Positions 45,541-55,884 of a stretch of DNA of 64,000 bases are shown piece after piece. How positions within the stretch are numbered: position 1 is the first letter of the stretch; each line of letters begins with the position of its first letter. The translations under genes and the position numbers were made by a program. The notes under the pieces are model-generated. The model had not been told where the DNA came from and ran no database searches. It worked only from the letters and a program-made list of their open reading frames with translations. The stretch is from Micromonospora sp. NBC_00389 (lineage in GTDB: Bacteria > Actinomycetota > Actinomycetes > Mycobacteriales > Micromonosporaceae), in the NCBI RefSeq assembly GCF_036059255.1, contig NZ_CP107947.1, positions 6,324,001 to 6,388,000 of the forward strand. Reading direction: 5' to 3'.

Positions 45541-47001
45541 ATGACGGCGGACAACATTACCGAAAACGGTCAGCACGCGATTGACCGGAGCCGGCTGGAG
45601 ACCTGTCTCAGCGTCTTCGAAGCGTTGGAGGCCCTGCCTCCCGATCACCCCGACGTGGTGCGGGTGCAGCGGGCCACCGCGAAGCTCTACAAGGTGATCA
45701 AGCAGCGGCGACGCGAGGAGCGGCGCGACGCCATCGCGGCAGCCGACCGCGCCGTGACGGCGGCCACCGCGACCGGTGCCCCCGGCCGGATCGACGACGA
45801 GACCCAGGGCATCCCGCTCGCCTCTCCCACCGCGAGTGCCACGGCCGGGCTCCTGCACAATCCGCGCGGCTGCTACGTCTGCAAGCAGCGATACCGCGAG
45901 GTGGACGCCTTCTACCACCAGCTCTGCCCTTCCTGCGCCGCGCTCAACCGCGAGCGCCGGGACGCCCGCACCGACCTGACCGGCCGGCGGGCGCTGCTCA
46001 CCGGCGGCCGGGCGAAGATCGGCATGTACATCGCGCTGCGGCTGCTGCGTGACGGCGCGCACACCACGGTGACCACGCGGTTCCCGCACGACGCGGTCCG
46101 CCGGTTCGCCGCGATGCCCGACAGCGCGGACTGGCTGCACCGCCTGCGGATCGTCGGGATCGACCTGCGCGACCCCGCCCAGGTGATCGCCCTCGCCGAT
46201 TCGGTCAGCAGCCAGGGGCCACTCGACATCCTGATCAACAATGCGGCGCAGACCGTCCGCCGCTCGCCCGGGGCGTACGCGCAGCTCGTCGCCGCAGAGG
46301 CCGCGGCCCTGCCGGACGGCCCGCTGCCGGAGCTGATCACGTTCGCCAAGCCGGGAGGCCAGGGCGCGCCGGCGGGCAGCCTGACGGCCGGGCCGCAGTC
46401 GACCGCGCTCACCCCGCACGCGCTCACCGCACTGGCGTTGACCAGCGGCTCCGCCTCACCGGAGCGGATCGCGGCGTCCACGGCCATCGACGCCGGCGGT
46501 CTCGTGCCGGACCTTGGCTCGGTCAACAGCTGGGTGCAGCGGGTGCACGAGGTGGACCCGGTCGAGCTGCTCGAAGTGCAGCTGTGCAACGTGACGGCGC
46601 CGTTCATGCTGGTCAGCCGGCTACGACCGGCGATGGCCGCAGCGAAGGCCCGCCGCAAGTACGTGGTGAACGTGTCGGCGATGGAGGGGCAGTTCGGCCG
46701 CGGGTACAAGGGGCCGGGGCATCCGCACACCAACATGGCCAAGGCCGCGCTGAACATGCTGACCCGGACCAGCGCCCAGGAGATGCTGACCGACGGCATC
46801 CTGATGACCAGCGTCGACACCGGCTGGATCACCGATGAACGACCCCACCCGACGAAGATGCGACTGGCGGACGAGGGCTTCCACGCCCCGCTGGACCTGG
46901 TCGACGGAGCCGCCCGGGTGTACGACCCGATCGTCCGTGGCGAGCAGGGCGAAGACCTCTACGGCTGCTTCCTGAAGGACTACGCGCCCTGCGCCTGGTG
47001 A
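45541..47001 (+). CDS. Short-chain dehydrogenase with N-terminal Cys4 motif
   Basis: 486 aa from ATG 45541; weak ribosome binding site. Residues about 1-60 are helical and charged; a zinc-ribbon-like CYVCKQRYREVDAFYHQLCPSC follows (two CxxC pairs, about residues 111-132); then an SDR domain (LLTGGRAKIGMYIALRLL, ILINNAAQTVRRSP, NVSAMEG, Tyr/Lys replaced by TNMAKAALNMLTRT). The usual Tyr-x-x-x-Lys is altered (HPHTNMAK keeps the Lys), so catalysis may differ. Function unknown; it lies downstream of the iron-regulated gene by 150 bp. Confidence 0.75.
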   Translation: MTADNITENGQHAIDRSRLETCLSVFEALEALPPDHPDVVRVQRATAKLYKVIKQRRREERRDAIAAADRAVTAATATGAPGRIDDETQGIPLASPTASATAGLLHNPRGCYVCKQRYREVDAFYHQLCPSCAALNRERRDARTDLTGRRALLTGGRAKIGMYIALRLLRDGAHTTVTTRFPHDAVRRFAAMPDSADWLHRLRIVGIDLRDPAQVIALADSVSSQGPLDILINNAAQTVRRSPGAYAQLVAAEAAALPDGPLPELITFAKPGGQGAPAGSLTAGPQSTALTPHALTALALTSGSASPERIAASTAIDAGGLVPDLGSVNSWVQRVHEVDPVELLEVQLCNVTAPFMLVSRLRPAMAAAKARRKYVVNVSAMEGQFGRGYKGPGHPHTNMAKAALNMLTRTSAQEMLTDGILMTSVDTGWITDERPHPTKMRLADEGFHAPLDLVDGAARVYDPIVRGEQGEDLYGCFLKDYAPCAW

Positions 47002-47115
47002 TCGGCGCTTCCACCCGCCACGGCGCGTCCAGCGGGTTTGCGACAATCACCAGGTACGCACACGCGGCCCTACCCACACCCGGGCCGGCCGCCACTCGAT
47101 GAGGAGAAGGTACGC

Positions 47116-47592
47116 ATGCCATCTGACCGTGACGCGTGGCCGACGTTGGACGAGCTGCAGCGTGAGGAGATCGAGCTGGAGCTGCCGGGCCTGTCGGAGA
47201 CCGACGCGTACGAGTTGGGCATGCTGGCCGTCGCCGCCGCGAGCGAGCAGCGGCTCCCGGTCGCGGTGGGTGTGTGGCGGGCCGGGCGTCAGCTCTTCCA
47301 CTGCGGCCTGCCTGGTTCGACCCTGGACAACGACGCGTGGCTGCGCCGCAAGGGACGCGTGGTGATGCGGTTCGAGCACTCGTCGCTGTACATGGCCCGG
47401 CTGTGCCAGGACAAGCAGACGACGCTGACGGAGAAGTACGGCCTGCCGGCCTCCCGGTACGCGGCCGCCGGAGGTGCGGTGCCGCTGCGCGTTCGCGGCA
47501 CCGGCGTGGTGGGCTGGGTGGGTGTCTCCGGTCTTCCGCAACTGGACGACCACCGCTTCGTCGTCGACATCCTTCGCAAGCTCCCGCGATAA
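47116..47592 (+). CDS. UPF0303 / heme-degrading-domain protein
   Basis: 158 aa; ATG follows GAGGAGAAGG. The whole protein is a PF03928-type domain (LGMLAVAAASEQRLPVAVGV, WLRRKGRVVMRFEHSSLYM, GLPASRYAAAGGAVPLRV). The family includes heme-binding HbpS and yeast Ybr137w. Together with the DUF2470 gene nearby it suggests a small heme-related neighbourhood. No heme-ligand assignment can be made from sequence alone. Confidence 0.85.
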   Translation: MPSDRDAWPTLDELQREEIELELPGLSETDAYELGMLAVAAASEQRLPVAVGVWRAGRQLFHCGLPGSTLDNDAWLRRKGRVVMRFEHSSLYMARLCQDKQTTLTEKYGLPASRYAAAGGAVPLRVRGTGVVGWVGVSGLPQLDDHRFVVDILRKLPR

Positions 47593-47600
47593 CGCTCCGA

Positions 47601-48977
<1,377 letters not shown>

Positions 48978-49280
48978 CGAGCTCTCCAAGGGGTACGAGG
49001 TGAGGCGCCCTCTCCCGTGCCTGCCGCGACTGGTGCGCGGAGAGACCGGTGGACGGCCGTTCGGCATGACGCCCGACGATCGTTGCACAGACGCCCATCG
49101 CTGGCCCGCCCGGCCGGGCGGCGATGGTAATCCCATCGCACACCCGGCTACGGCGGCTGCACGCGACCCTGTCGGGCGATTGTCGGAGGGCTGCACGCGC
49201 GGTATAGACGACCGGCCACCACCCTGACACGATACTTGCGCTCCTAGTGCATAAACTTTGTCGACCGAGGTGGAGGATCG
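48978..49280. other. 303-bp divergent intergenic region
   Basis: Separates the FAD oxidoreductase (minus) from the lipase-like gene (plus) and must hold both promoters. The segment near 49225-49255 is AT-richer (ATACTTGCGCTC, TGCATAAACTTTG) but no clear -35/-10 pair can be fixed. A short CG-rich palindrome occurs near 49108-49121. Confidence 0.5.
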
Positions 49281-50609
49281 ATGCACACGTCTCGCCGGAG
49301 ATTGCTCTCCCTGATGACCGGACTTGCGCTCGCCGCCGGAATGTCCGTCGCTGGCGTTCCGCACGCCGCCGGGGCTGCCGCCACTTCGTCGTACCGTCCA
49401 GTGGTCTTCGTGCACGGCAACGCCGGTGCGGCGTCACAGTTCCAGTCCCAGGCCAAGCGCCTGGCCAGCAACGGCTACCCGCTAGACATCATCGAGGCGC
49501 ACGAGTACGACTCGCCGAACATCGCCACGATCCTGCCCCAGGTGTACGCGGGGATGGACGCGCGGATCTCCCGGCTGCTGGCGGCGACCGGCGCGGACAA
49601 GGTGGACCTGCTCGCGCACTCCCTGGGCACCTTCGTCATGCAGGGCTACCTCAACAGCTCACCGGCGCGGGCCGCCCGCGTCGCGCACTACGTCAACCTG
49701 GACGGACGAACCGCGGCGTCACCACCGGGAGGCGTACCCACGCTCGCGATCTGGGGCGAGGGCGACCCGGCGCGGGCCGTCGTGGGCGCGACCAACGTGT
49801 ACTTCCCGAACCAGTCCCACACGCAGACCGTGTCGTCGCCAGAGTCATTCAGCGAGATCTTCCGGTTCTTCCAGGGTCGCGCTCCCAGGACAACGCGGAT
49901 CGTGCCCCAACTGTTCGGCACCGCGCAGGTCTCCGGCCGCGCGGCGCTCTTCCCGAGCAACGTCGGCGTCACCGACGCGACGCTTGAGGTCTACCCGGTC
50001 AGCTCCCTCACGGGCGGTCGGCTGTCGAACCGGCCCGCGCATCGGGTGCCCCTGAGCGGCGACGGCTCGTTCGGACCGTTCCCGGTGCTCGCCACAGCCC
50101 GGTACGAGTTCGCGATCGTGCGCGCTGGCGCGCCGACGCACCACCTCTACTTCCAGCCGTTCCTGCGGTCCGACTCGTTCGTACGCCTGGCGACCAGCCG
50201 GCCGGGCGAGGGGCTCGGCGCGCTGGTCGACACCAGCGACCGGCACACGGCGCTGATCATCCAGCGGCAGAAGGAGTGGTGGGGCGACCAGGGTGACGCT
50301 GGCGACAAGCTGTGGATCAACGGTCGGGATGTCCTGAACCCGGCGAACACGCCGCGCGTCAAGCGGACGATCGGCATCTTCGCGTTCGACGACGGCAGCG
50401 ACGGTGTCACCGACCTGACCGCGCCGCTGCCGGAGTTCTTCAGCCAGACCTTCATCACCGGCATGGACCTGTTCATCCCGGCCACGCCGGCACACCTCGG
50501 CATCGTGCGGATCATGGTCGGTCAACGCGGCGGCGGGTTCGACGCGGTCAACGTGCCCAACTGGAAGTCCAGCGAGCATCGCGTGACGGTGAACGTCGAC
50601 GACTTCTGA
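49281..50609 (+). CDS. Secreted lipase-like alpha/beta hydrolase
   Basis: 442 aa; ATG follows GTGGAGGATCG. Signal with RRRLLSLMTG and cleavage near GAAATS (about residue 35). Alpha/beta hydrolase core: oxyanion strand VVFVHGNAGAAS, nucleophile elbow LLAHSLGTF (Ser about residue 115), catalytic-acid region IWGEGDP and a His near NQSHTQT. The C-terminal 230 residues form beta domains resembling those of AFL-type thermostable lipases. Esterase or lipase activity outside the cell is likely. Confidence 0.85.
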   Translation: MHTSRRRLLSLMTGLALAAGMSVAGVPHAAGAAATSSYRPVVFVHGNAGAASQFQSQAKRLASNGYPLDIIEAHEYDSPNIATILPQVYAGMDARISRLLAATGADKVDLLAHSLGTFVMQGYLNSSPARAARVAHYVNLDGRTAASPPGGVPTLAIWGEGDPARAVVGATNVYFPNQSHTQTVSSPESFSEIFRFFQGRAPRTTRIVPQLFGTAQVSGRAALFPSNVGVTDATLEVYPVSSLTGGRLSNRPAHRVPLSGDGSFGPFPVLATARYEFAIVRAGAPTHHLYFQPFLRSDSFVRLATSRPGEGLGALVDTSDRHTALIIQRQKEWWGDQGDAGDKLWINGRDVLNPANTPRVKRTIGIFAFDDGSDGVTDLTAPLPEFFSQTFITGMDLFIPATPAHLGIVRIMVGQRGGGFDAVNVPNWKSSEHRVTVNVDDF

Positions 50610-50690
50610 TCGGCGTCACCGATCGGCCGGGCGGAGCGGCGAGTTCGCCTCCACGAGCGCGGGCTCGCCGCGGCCGACAGTGTTCGGCCC

Positions 50691-51380
50691 TCAGCCGCGG
50701 AGGCGTTCCAGCCCGTCCAGGAGCAGGTCGAGCGTGAACTCGAACTCGGTCTGACTGTCGCACCAACCGAGCATGGGGTCGGTGACGTCGTGGATCTCGG
50801 ATGCCACCATGGCCGTCAGGTGCGGTAGCGCCTCGGCCATGGCGGCCAGGTCCGCCTCCGCGACGTCGGCCTCCAGGCTCCCGCCCGCCGACGCCGGGCT
50901 GAAGATCTCCTGCGCGAACCCGAGAGGCAGACTGCCGAACGCGTGCAACGCCCGGTGCGCGAGGAGGTGCGAGAACCCGGCATCGACCAGGGTGCCCACG
51001 ATCCCGTCGTAGTACGCGTACAGGCCGACGGGGATGGTCCGTCGCGAGCCCAACAGTCCGGGCATCCACGGGTGACGAAGCATGATCTGACGCGCCGCGA
51101 GGAACTGCCGGCGCAACCGCCCTCGCCAGTCTCCATCGCCATCGTTCGTGGAGATGCGACCAACAGCGGCAACGATCTCAGCGACCACGGTCTCCACGAC
51201 GCCGTCGAGGAGGGCCTCCTTGGCGGGCAGGTGATGGTAGAGCGACATGGCCTCGACGCCGAGATCGGCAGCGAGGCGGCGCATCGTCAGCGCCTGAATC
51301 CCCTCAGCGTCCGCCAGTGCGACCGCCGCTGCCAGTACGCGCTCACGACTGAGCGGTTGTCGAATTGCCTTCGCTGCCAC
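50691..51380 (-). CDS. TetR family regulator
   Basis: 229 aa from GTG 51380, preceded by GAGGTGGGGGACAG. HTH at about residues 10-55 (RVLAAAVALADAEGIQALTM, VEAMSLYHHLPAKEALLDG) and a TetR_C_1-type ligand domain. Divergent from the DUF4386 membrane protein with two operator-like repeats between, so it most likely represses that gene and itself. Confidence 0.9.
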   Translation of the reverse strand: MAAKAIRQPLSRERVLAAAVALADAEGIQALTMRRLAADLGVEAMSLYHHLPAKEALLDGVVETVVAEIVAAVGRISTNDGDGDWRGRLRRQFLAARQIMLRHPWMPGLLGSRRTIPVGLYAYYDGIVGTLVDAGFSHLLAHRALHAFGSLPLGFAQEIFSPASAGGSLEADVAEADLAAMAEALPHLTAMVASEIHDVTDPMLGWCDSQTEFEFTLDLLLDGLERLRG

Positions 51381-51403
51381 CTGTCCCCCACCTCTTGCCA
51401 GCA

Positions 51404-51436
51404 CCTTACATCGTATGGTTGCCTTACAACGTAAGG
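51404..51436. promoter_or_regulatory. Two tandem TetR-type operators
   Basis: CCTTACATCGTATGG (51404-51418, one mismatched pair) and CCTTACAACGTAAGG (51422-51436, perfect) have identical arms spaced 3 nt and are 18 bp apart, in the divergent promoter region of the TetR and DUF4386 genes. Confidence 0.8.
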
Positions 51437-51490
51437 TCGGTGGCCGGAGCGCGACCACCTCCACGAGCCGATACGGCCCAAGGAGCCCCA

Positions 51491-52201
51491 ATGCCCGCGC
51501 TGATCCGTACCGCCCGCGTGACCGGGCTGCTCTACCTCGCCCTCGCCATCAGCGGCGCACTCGGCTTTCTGCTCATCCGGTCGCGACTCTTCAATGCCGA
51601 CGACCCCAACGCGACGCTCGCCAATCTGGTCCAGCACGAAACACTCGCGCGCGTCGGCGTCGCTTTCGAACTGCTCATCGTCGTCACCCAGGCCCTCGCC
51701 GCCGCATGGTTCTACCGGCTGTTCCGCACCGCAGACCCACGTGCCGCCGGCGCCATCGCCGCGTTCGGCCTCATCAACGCGGTCGTGGTCCTCGTCAGCG
51801 CAGCACTGCTCGCCACGGCGGTCGACATCGCGCTCGACCCCGTGGGGGACGCGGCGGCCACCGTCCAGGTCCTCTACCTGACCAGCGGCAACCTGTGGGG
51901 CGTCGGAGGGCTGTTCTTCGGCCTGTGGCTCATCCCCATGGGACGCTGCGTGCTCCGCTCGAACTGGATGCCCCGCCCGCTCGGCTGGATCCTCGTCGGC
52001 GGCGGCATCGGATACCTGCTCAGCGCATTCATCGGATACCTCGCCCCTGACGCACAGGGCGTCGCTGACGCTCTGGTCGTTCCCGCGACCATCGGCGAAT
52101 TCTGGATGGTCGGCTACCTGCTGACGCGCGGCGTCCGCCGCCGCACACTCGACCAGGCACCCGCCGACCGGCAACCGGAGGCCGCGCCATTGACCGCCTG
52201 A
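51491..52201 (+). CDS. DUF4386 family membrane protein
   Basis: 236 aa; ATG follows CAAGGAGCCCCA. Six or so membrane segments (GLLYLALAISGALGFLLI, FELLIVVTQALAAAWFY, AAFGLINAVVVLVSAALL, LWGVGGLFFGLWLIP, WILVGGGIGYLLSAFIG). The family is common next to TetR genes; function unknown. Expression is expected to be under the tandem operators upstream. Confidence 0.85.
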   Translation: MPALIRTARVTGLLYLALAISGALGFLLIRSRLFNADDPNATLANLVQHETLARVGVAFELLIVVTQALAAAWFYRLFRTADPRAAGAIAAFGLINAVVVLVSAALLATAVDIALDPVGDAAATVQVLYLTSGNLWGVGGLFFGLWLIPMGRCVLRSNWMPRPLGWILVGGGIGYLLSAFIGYLAPDAQGVADALVVPATIGEFWMVGYLLTRGVRRRTLDQAPADRQPEAAPLTA

Positions 52202-52271
52202 GTCCCGATGGCCCGAACATGGCCGAGCGCGCTCGCACCATGGGAGAGGGGGCCCTGCCGGTGCGGGAGCG

Positions 52272-52748
52272 TCACACCGCGGCGGGGGGTGACAACGTCA
52301 TCTTCTGCCAGTTCCGGAACACGAAGCGGTGTACCGACTTCAACCCGACCCAGAGCGCCGGCTCCACCGCGACGCGGCCGAACCCGCGGACCGTCACCGT
52401 CGTCGTCCGGGTGACCCTCGTGCCGGCACCCGCCGGCTCCAGCTCGAACAGATCCCCGAGATGGTCGACGAAACGGTGGAAGTAGAGGTCCGTCGACTCC
52501 ATGTGGAACGCCAACCGGCTCGGTGGCTCCCAGAGGGTGATCCGCTGCCGCACCACACCCTGCTCTGAGACGCACTGCCGGGCCGCGCCCACCTCACCGG
52601 GACCATCGGGCAGCCGGCACGTGGTCGGCCGGGGCGTACCCAGGTAGAACACCGGGCACCGGGGTTGCAGCTCAAGGCGCGAGTCGCAGAGCGCCGGCCA
52701 CAACACCTCCGGTGAGTGGGGCATCGTCCAGCGCGTACGCACCATCAT
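52272..52748 (-). CDS. SRPBCC (polyketide-cyclase-like) family protein
   Basis: 158 aa from ATG 52748; a GTG further upstream is possible. START/SRPBCC features: an initial strand RTRWTMPHSPEVLWPALCDS, WEPPSRLAFHMES and a C-terminal helix with HRFVFRNWQKM. It binds a hydrophobic ligand in such families. Two Cys-Pro-type residues in the middle are unusual. Function unknown. Confidence 0.7.
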   Translation of the reverse strand: MMVRTRWTMPHSPEVLWPALCDSRLELQPRCPVFYLGTPRPTTCRLPDGPGEVGAARQCVSEQGVVRQRITLWEPPSRLAFHMESTDLYFHRFVDHLGDLFELEPAGAGTRVTRTTTVTVRGFGRVAVEPALWVGLKSVHRFVFRNWQKMTLSPPAAV

Positions 52749-52788
52749 GTCGACAACCGTAAGCCCGGCGTCGCCGCCACCCAATCGG

Positions 52789-53301
52789 TCAGAAGTAGCC
52801 CTTCTCGCCGTCGAGCAGCTCCCGGATCGTGTCGGCGTGACCTGCGTGCCGTGCGGTCTCCTCGATCATGTGGATCAGCATCCAGCGCAGGCTGGCGGCC
52901 GCGGACCGGAAGTCCGGGTGCCGGCCGACGTCGTCCAGGGAGTGGGCGGCGACGATGTCGTTGGACACCGCGCATTGCCGGTCGTACTCCTCTAGCAGTT
53001 GGGCGAGCGGAACGCCGTCGACCCTCATGTCGGCGTCCTCCGGCTCGTCCACGAATTGCGGCCCCTCAGCCGGGCGGCCCAGAAAGAGGACTTCGAACCA
53101 GCAATGTTCGGTCCACCGCAGGTGGGAGACGAGACCCGCCATCGTCATCAGGGGCGAGGCCGGTAGGACCGCGCGATGGGCGTCCGTCTCCGACAGTCCT
53201 TCGCACTTCCAGCGAATGATCGCGCGCTGCATCTCCAGCCAACCGACCAGCTGGCTTCGCTCGTCGGCGGTGAAGGGTGGGCGTAGGCGGGTAGTAGGCA
53301 C
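52789..53301 (-). CDS. DinB family protein (DUF664)
   Basis: 170 aa, GTG start. Four-helix DinB fold with three His placed to bind a metal (LVSHLRWTEHCWFEV and MLIHMIEETARHAGHADTIREL). The family includes thiol-dependent transferases using mycothiol or bacillithiol; this one is of the mycothiol-era DUF664 type (inference). Stand-alone gene. Confidence 0.88.
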   Translation of the reverse strand: MPTTRLRPPFTADERSQLVGWLEMQRAIIRWKCEGLSETDAHRAVLPASPLMTMAGLVSHLRWTEHCWFEVLFLGRPAEGPQFVDEPEDADMRVDGVPLAQLLEEYDRQCAVSNDIVAAHSLDDVGRHPDFRSAAASLRWMLIHMIEETARHAGHADTIRELLDGEKGYF

Positions 53302-53409
53302 GGGGGCACGCTACTCATGGCCGCGTCGGTGGGCACGCGATTTCCCCGCCGGCCGAGGGGTACGGATCGCCGCATCGAGGACGCGGGACAGCACGGGCTT
53401 CGCCTCGCG

Positions 53410-53787
53410 CTAGGCGGGCGCGGTTTCCATCCTGGTGCAACCGCTGGCCGGGCTCTGGCTGAGAGCGATGACCGCGTCGAGTCGGTCCCTGGCCTGCAGG
53501 AGTTGGTTGATCTGCTGGTCGATGCGCTCGCGCTCGGCGTTCAGCATGGCGCGGGACTCCGGGGTGTTGACCTTCGCGTCGACGCAGGGCAGGAGGTCCA
53601 GGATGGTCCTGCTGGACAGCCCGGATGCGTACAGCATCTGGATCAGGTGAACCCGCTCGATCGCGCTGTCGTCGTAGTGGCGCTGGCCTCCGCTGCTGCG
53701 TGCCGGGATCAGGAGGGCCTGCTCCTCGTAGTAGCGCAGGGCCCGTACTGACACGCCGGTCCTGGTGGCGAGTTCGCCAATTCGCAC
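53410..53787 (-). CDS. MerR family regulator
   Basis: 125 aa from GTG 53787 after GGCAGGGGCC; an ATG at 53829 would add 14 residues but lies inside the operator. HTH VRIGELATRTGVSVRALRYY, then LIPARSSGGQRHYDDSAIERV, and a coiled coil (about residues 78-112). It lacks a Cys-rich C-terminal metal site. Divergent from an SDR gene and expected to control it. Confidence 0.9.
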   Translation of the reverse strand: MRIGELATRTGVSVRALRYYEEQALLIPARSSGGQRHYDDSAIERVHLIQMLYASGLSSRTILDLLPCVDAKVNTPESRAMLNAERERIDQQINQLLQARDRLDAVIALSQSPASGCTRMETAPA

Positions 53788-53823
53788 GGCCCCTGCCGCT
53801 GGTAGTGACGCCGGCCACACGGC

Positions 53824-53855
53824 TTGCATCTCACGTCTACGTCAGGTTTTAGCGT
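53824..53855 (+). promoter_or_regulatory. MerR-controlled promoter of the SDR gene
   Basis: TTGCAT (53824-53829) as -35 and a TTAGCG/TAGCGT (from 53849) as -10, with a 19-20 bp spacer filled by the inverted repeat CTCACGTCTACGTCAG (53830-53845). The long spacer with centred repeat is the MerR activation layout. Confidence 0.65.
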
Positions 53856-53897
53856 AGCCCGCGTACCGAACTACCTCGAATCCACCTGGAGGCAATC

Positions 53898-54602
53898 ATG
53901 CAGATCGCTGGTTCGATCGCGCTGGTTACCGGCGCCAACCGTGGCATCGGTCGGCACTTCACCCGGCAACTGCTGGAGCGCGGCGCGACGAAGGTGTACG
54001 CCACGGCCCGCCACCCGGAACGGATCGACGTTCCCGGCGTCGAGAAGCTCCGACTGGACATCACCGACCCACGGTCGGTCGAGGACGCGGCGGCGGCCGC
54101 CTCCGATGTGACCCTGCTGATCAACAACGCCGGGATCTCCACCTGGACCAACCTCGTCACCGGTGACCTGAGAAAGATCCGGTCGGAGATGGACACCCAC
54201 TTCTACGGCACCCTCAGCATGGTGCGGGCGTTCGCGCCGGTGCTCGCCGGCAACGGTGGCGGTGGGATCCTCAACGTCCTCTCCGCGTTGTCGTGGTTCT
54301 CCTATGACGGGACCAACGCCTACGGCGCGGCGAAGGCCGCCGAATGGAGCCTGACCAACGGAATCCGGATCGAACTGGCCGGCCAGGGCACCCTCGTCAC
54401 CGGACTGCACCTGGGCAGCGCCGACACCGACATGTCGGCCGGCTATGACGGCGACAAGGTCGACCCTGCCGCGGTCGTCCGCGCCGCCCTCGACGGCGTC
54501 GAGGCCGGCAAACTCGAAGTCGTCGCCGACGAGTGGAGCGCCAACGTCAAGGCGTCTCTCGCTGCGGACCCCAGCGCCTTCTACACCGTCACCGCCAACT
54601 GA
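53898..54602 (+). CDS. Short-chain dehydrogenase/reductase
   Basis: 234 aa; ATG follows CCTGGAGGCAATC. TGANRGIGRHF at about residues 12-22, NNAGIS, NVLSALSWFS with the catalytic Ser, and YGAAK (Tyr-x-x-x-Lys). A compact classical SDR. The substrate is unknown. Controlled presumably by the divergent MerR protein. Confidence 0.88.
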   Translation: MQIAGSIALVTGANRGIGRHFTRQLLERGATKVYATARHPERIDVPGVEKLRLDITDPRSVEDAAAAASDVTLLINNAGISTWTNLVTGDLRKIRSEMDTHFYGTLSMVRAFAPVLAGNGGGGILNVLSALSWFSYDGTNAYGAAKAAEWSLTNGIRIELAGQGTLVTGLHLGSADTDMSAGYDGDKVDPAAVVRAALDGVEAGKLEVVADEWSANVKASLAADPSAFYTVTAN

Positions 54603-54646
54603 CGGCACGGCTCACCGCGGTTCAGCGCGCCGCACATCGTGGCCAT

Positions 54647-55096
54647 TCATTGGCAGACGCGCCACTCACCGCGTTCCTTGGCCAGTGGAACGGTTTGCGT
54701 GAACCGCCCGCCCGTCTCCTGAACCATCTGAACGGTGACGGCCCCGCTGACCCGGCCGTTGTAGTTGGAGACGGACGCACCGGTGATCTCGTAGCTTCTG
54801 ATCTTCAATTGCGCGGACTGGATCCGGGTGTACTCCTCCTGCGACATGCCGTCGCGCACCTTCTCACACAGCCGGCCATAGGCACCCGGGTAGTTGCCGG
54901 CCTGCACGTCGTCCAGGTACGCGGCAGTGGCGTCCCGAGCTGGCCCGACCGCCTTGCTGACGGTCCGGTAGAGCCAGAACCCGCCGCAGACACCACCGAG
55001 ACAACACACCACCAGCACCGCGGCAACGACAAGCAGAACGGTACGGGTCGTCCGGTTGGGTTTCCGGTCGGGCACAAGCATCGGCTCGTACGTCAT
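54647..55096 (-). CDS. Single-span membrane protein of unknown function
   Basis: 149 aa from ATG 55096 (no clear ribosome binding site). A short cytoplasmic head, one membrane helix (TVLLVVAAVLVVCCLGGVCGGFWLY, residues about 19-43) and an external NTF2/DUF4878-like domain (AAYLDDVQAGNYPGAYGRLC) in which two Cys may pair. Small proteins of this form are common in actinobacteria; role unknown. Confidence 0.7.
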   Translation of the reverse strand: MTYEPMLVPDRKPNRTTRTVLLVVAAVLVVCCLGGVCGGFWLYRTVSKAVGPARDATAAYLDDVQAGNYPGAYGRLCEKVRDGMSQEEYTRIQSAQLKIRSYEITGASVSNYNGRVSGAVTVQMVQETGGRFTQTVPLAKERGEWRVCQ

Positions 55097-55210
55097 GGCC
55101 CGGATGGTAGGGACGGCAGGCAAGCCACCACGTCGTCCCTACCCGGGGGCAGGTGGCCGCTCGGTGCCGACACTGTCTGCCGATCGTGACCGCCAAGGGA
55201 TCGGAGCGTG

Positions 55211-55771
55211 ATGCCACCTGGGCATGCTGCAACCATGCGTAGACAGGCGGGTGCATGGATTCTGATTACGCTACTCGGACTCCTGGCGGCCTGCAGTCCG
55301 CCCGACGAGCCGGTTGTCGCTTTGGCTGTCCACGATGGCGAGCCGATCGGCGTTCTCGTCACCTGCGACGGTGCTTTCTCTCAGCTCGGCGTGTTCGAGA
55401 ACGACAACAGGAACGACGCGAGTGCACGACCGCTGATCACGTGGGGCGTAAGCGGCACACCGATGAGCGAGGTTGTGGAGGTTCCCCTGTTCGGCCAGCC
55501 GCCGGATGGTTTTGAGGTCGACGAGATCCGCGACATCCCTGCGGAGGAGGCAGGCATGGCCGTCGATGTCGAACCGCTCACCAAACTCGAGCCCGAGGTG
55601 AGATACAGCCTCAGCGGGTCAAGTCGCCATGACGGCATATCGGTAGACTTCACTGTCGCGGACTTCGCCCGGATCGGCCGGGACGAGGTGCTGGCACCGA
55701 GGGGCCGCGAGACGATGAAGATCATGTCGCGGGAGGCCTTTGTACGCAAGGCCCGAAGCATCTGCAACTGA
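55211..55771 (+). CDS. Hypothetical lipoprotein
   Basis: 186 aa from ATG 55211, 4 nt after GGAG; an internal ATG at 55235 (MRRQAGAW) gives a more usual signal length. Signal ILITLLGLLAAC is a good lipobox. The mature part is beta-rich with a conserved-looking GVSGTPMSEVVEVPLFGQ and a C-terminal Cys. No family recognised. Confidence 0.65.
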   Translation: MPPGHAATMRRQAGAWILITLLGLLAACSPPDEPVVALAVHDGEPIGVLVTCDGAFSQLGVFENDNRNDASARPLITWGVSGTPMSEVVEVPLFGQPPDGFEVDEIRDIPAEEAGMAVDVEPLTKLEPEVRYSLSGSSRHDGISVDFTVADFARIGRDEVLAPRGRETMKIMSREAFVRKARSICN

Positions 55772-55830
55772 TCCATGCCGCACTGTGGTGACACAGCTGC
55801 GCGAGCAGACAACTGGATCCTCCCCCGCCG

Positions 55831-55862
55831 CCGGGCCGGACGTCCCATGACGTCCGGCCCGG
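55831..55862. terminator. Bidirectional terminator
   Basis: CCGGGCCGGACGTC pairs perfectly with GACGTCCGGCCCGG over a 4-nt loop between two convergent genes. Confidence 0.8.
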
Positions 55863-55884
55863 TGCCGTCAGGGCGTCCGATCAA

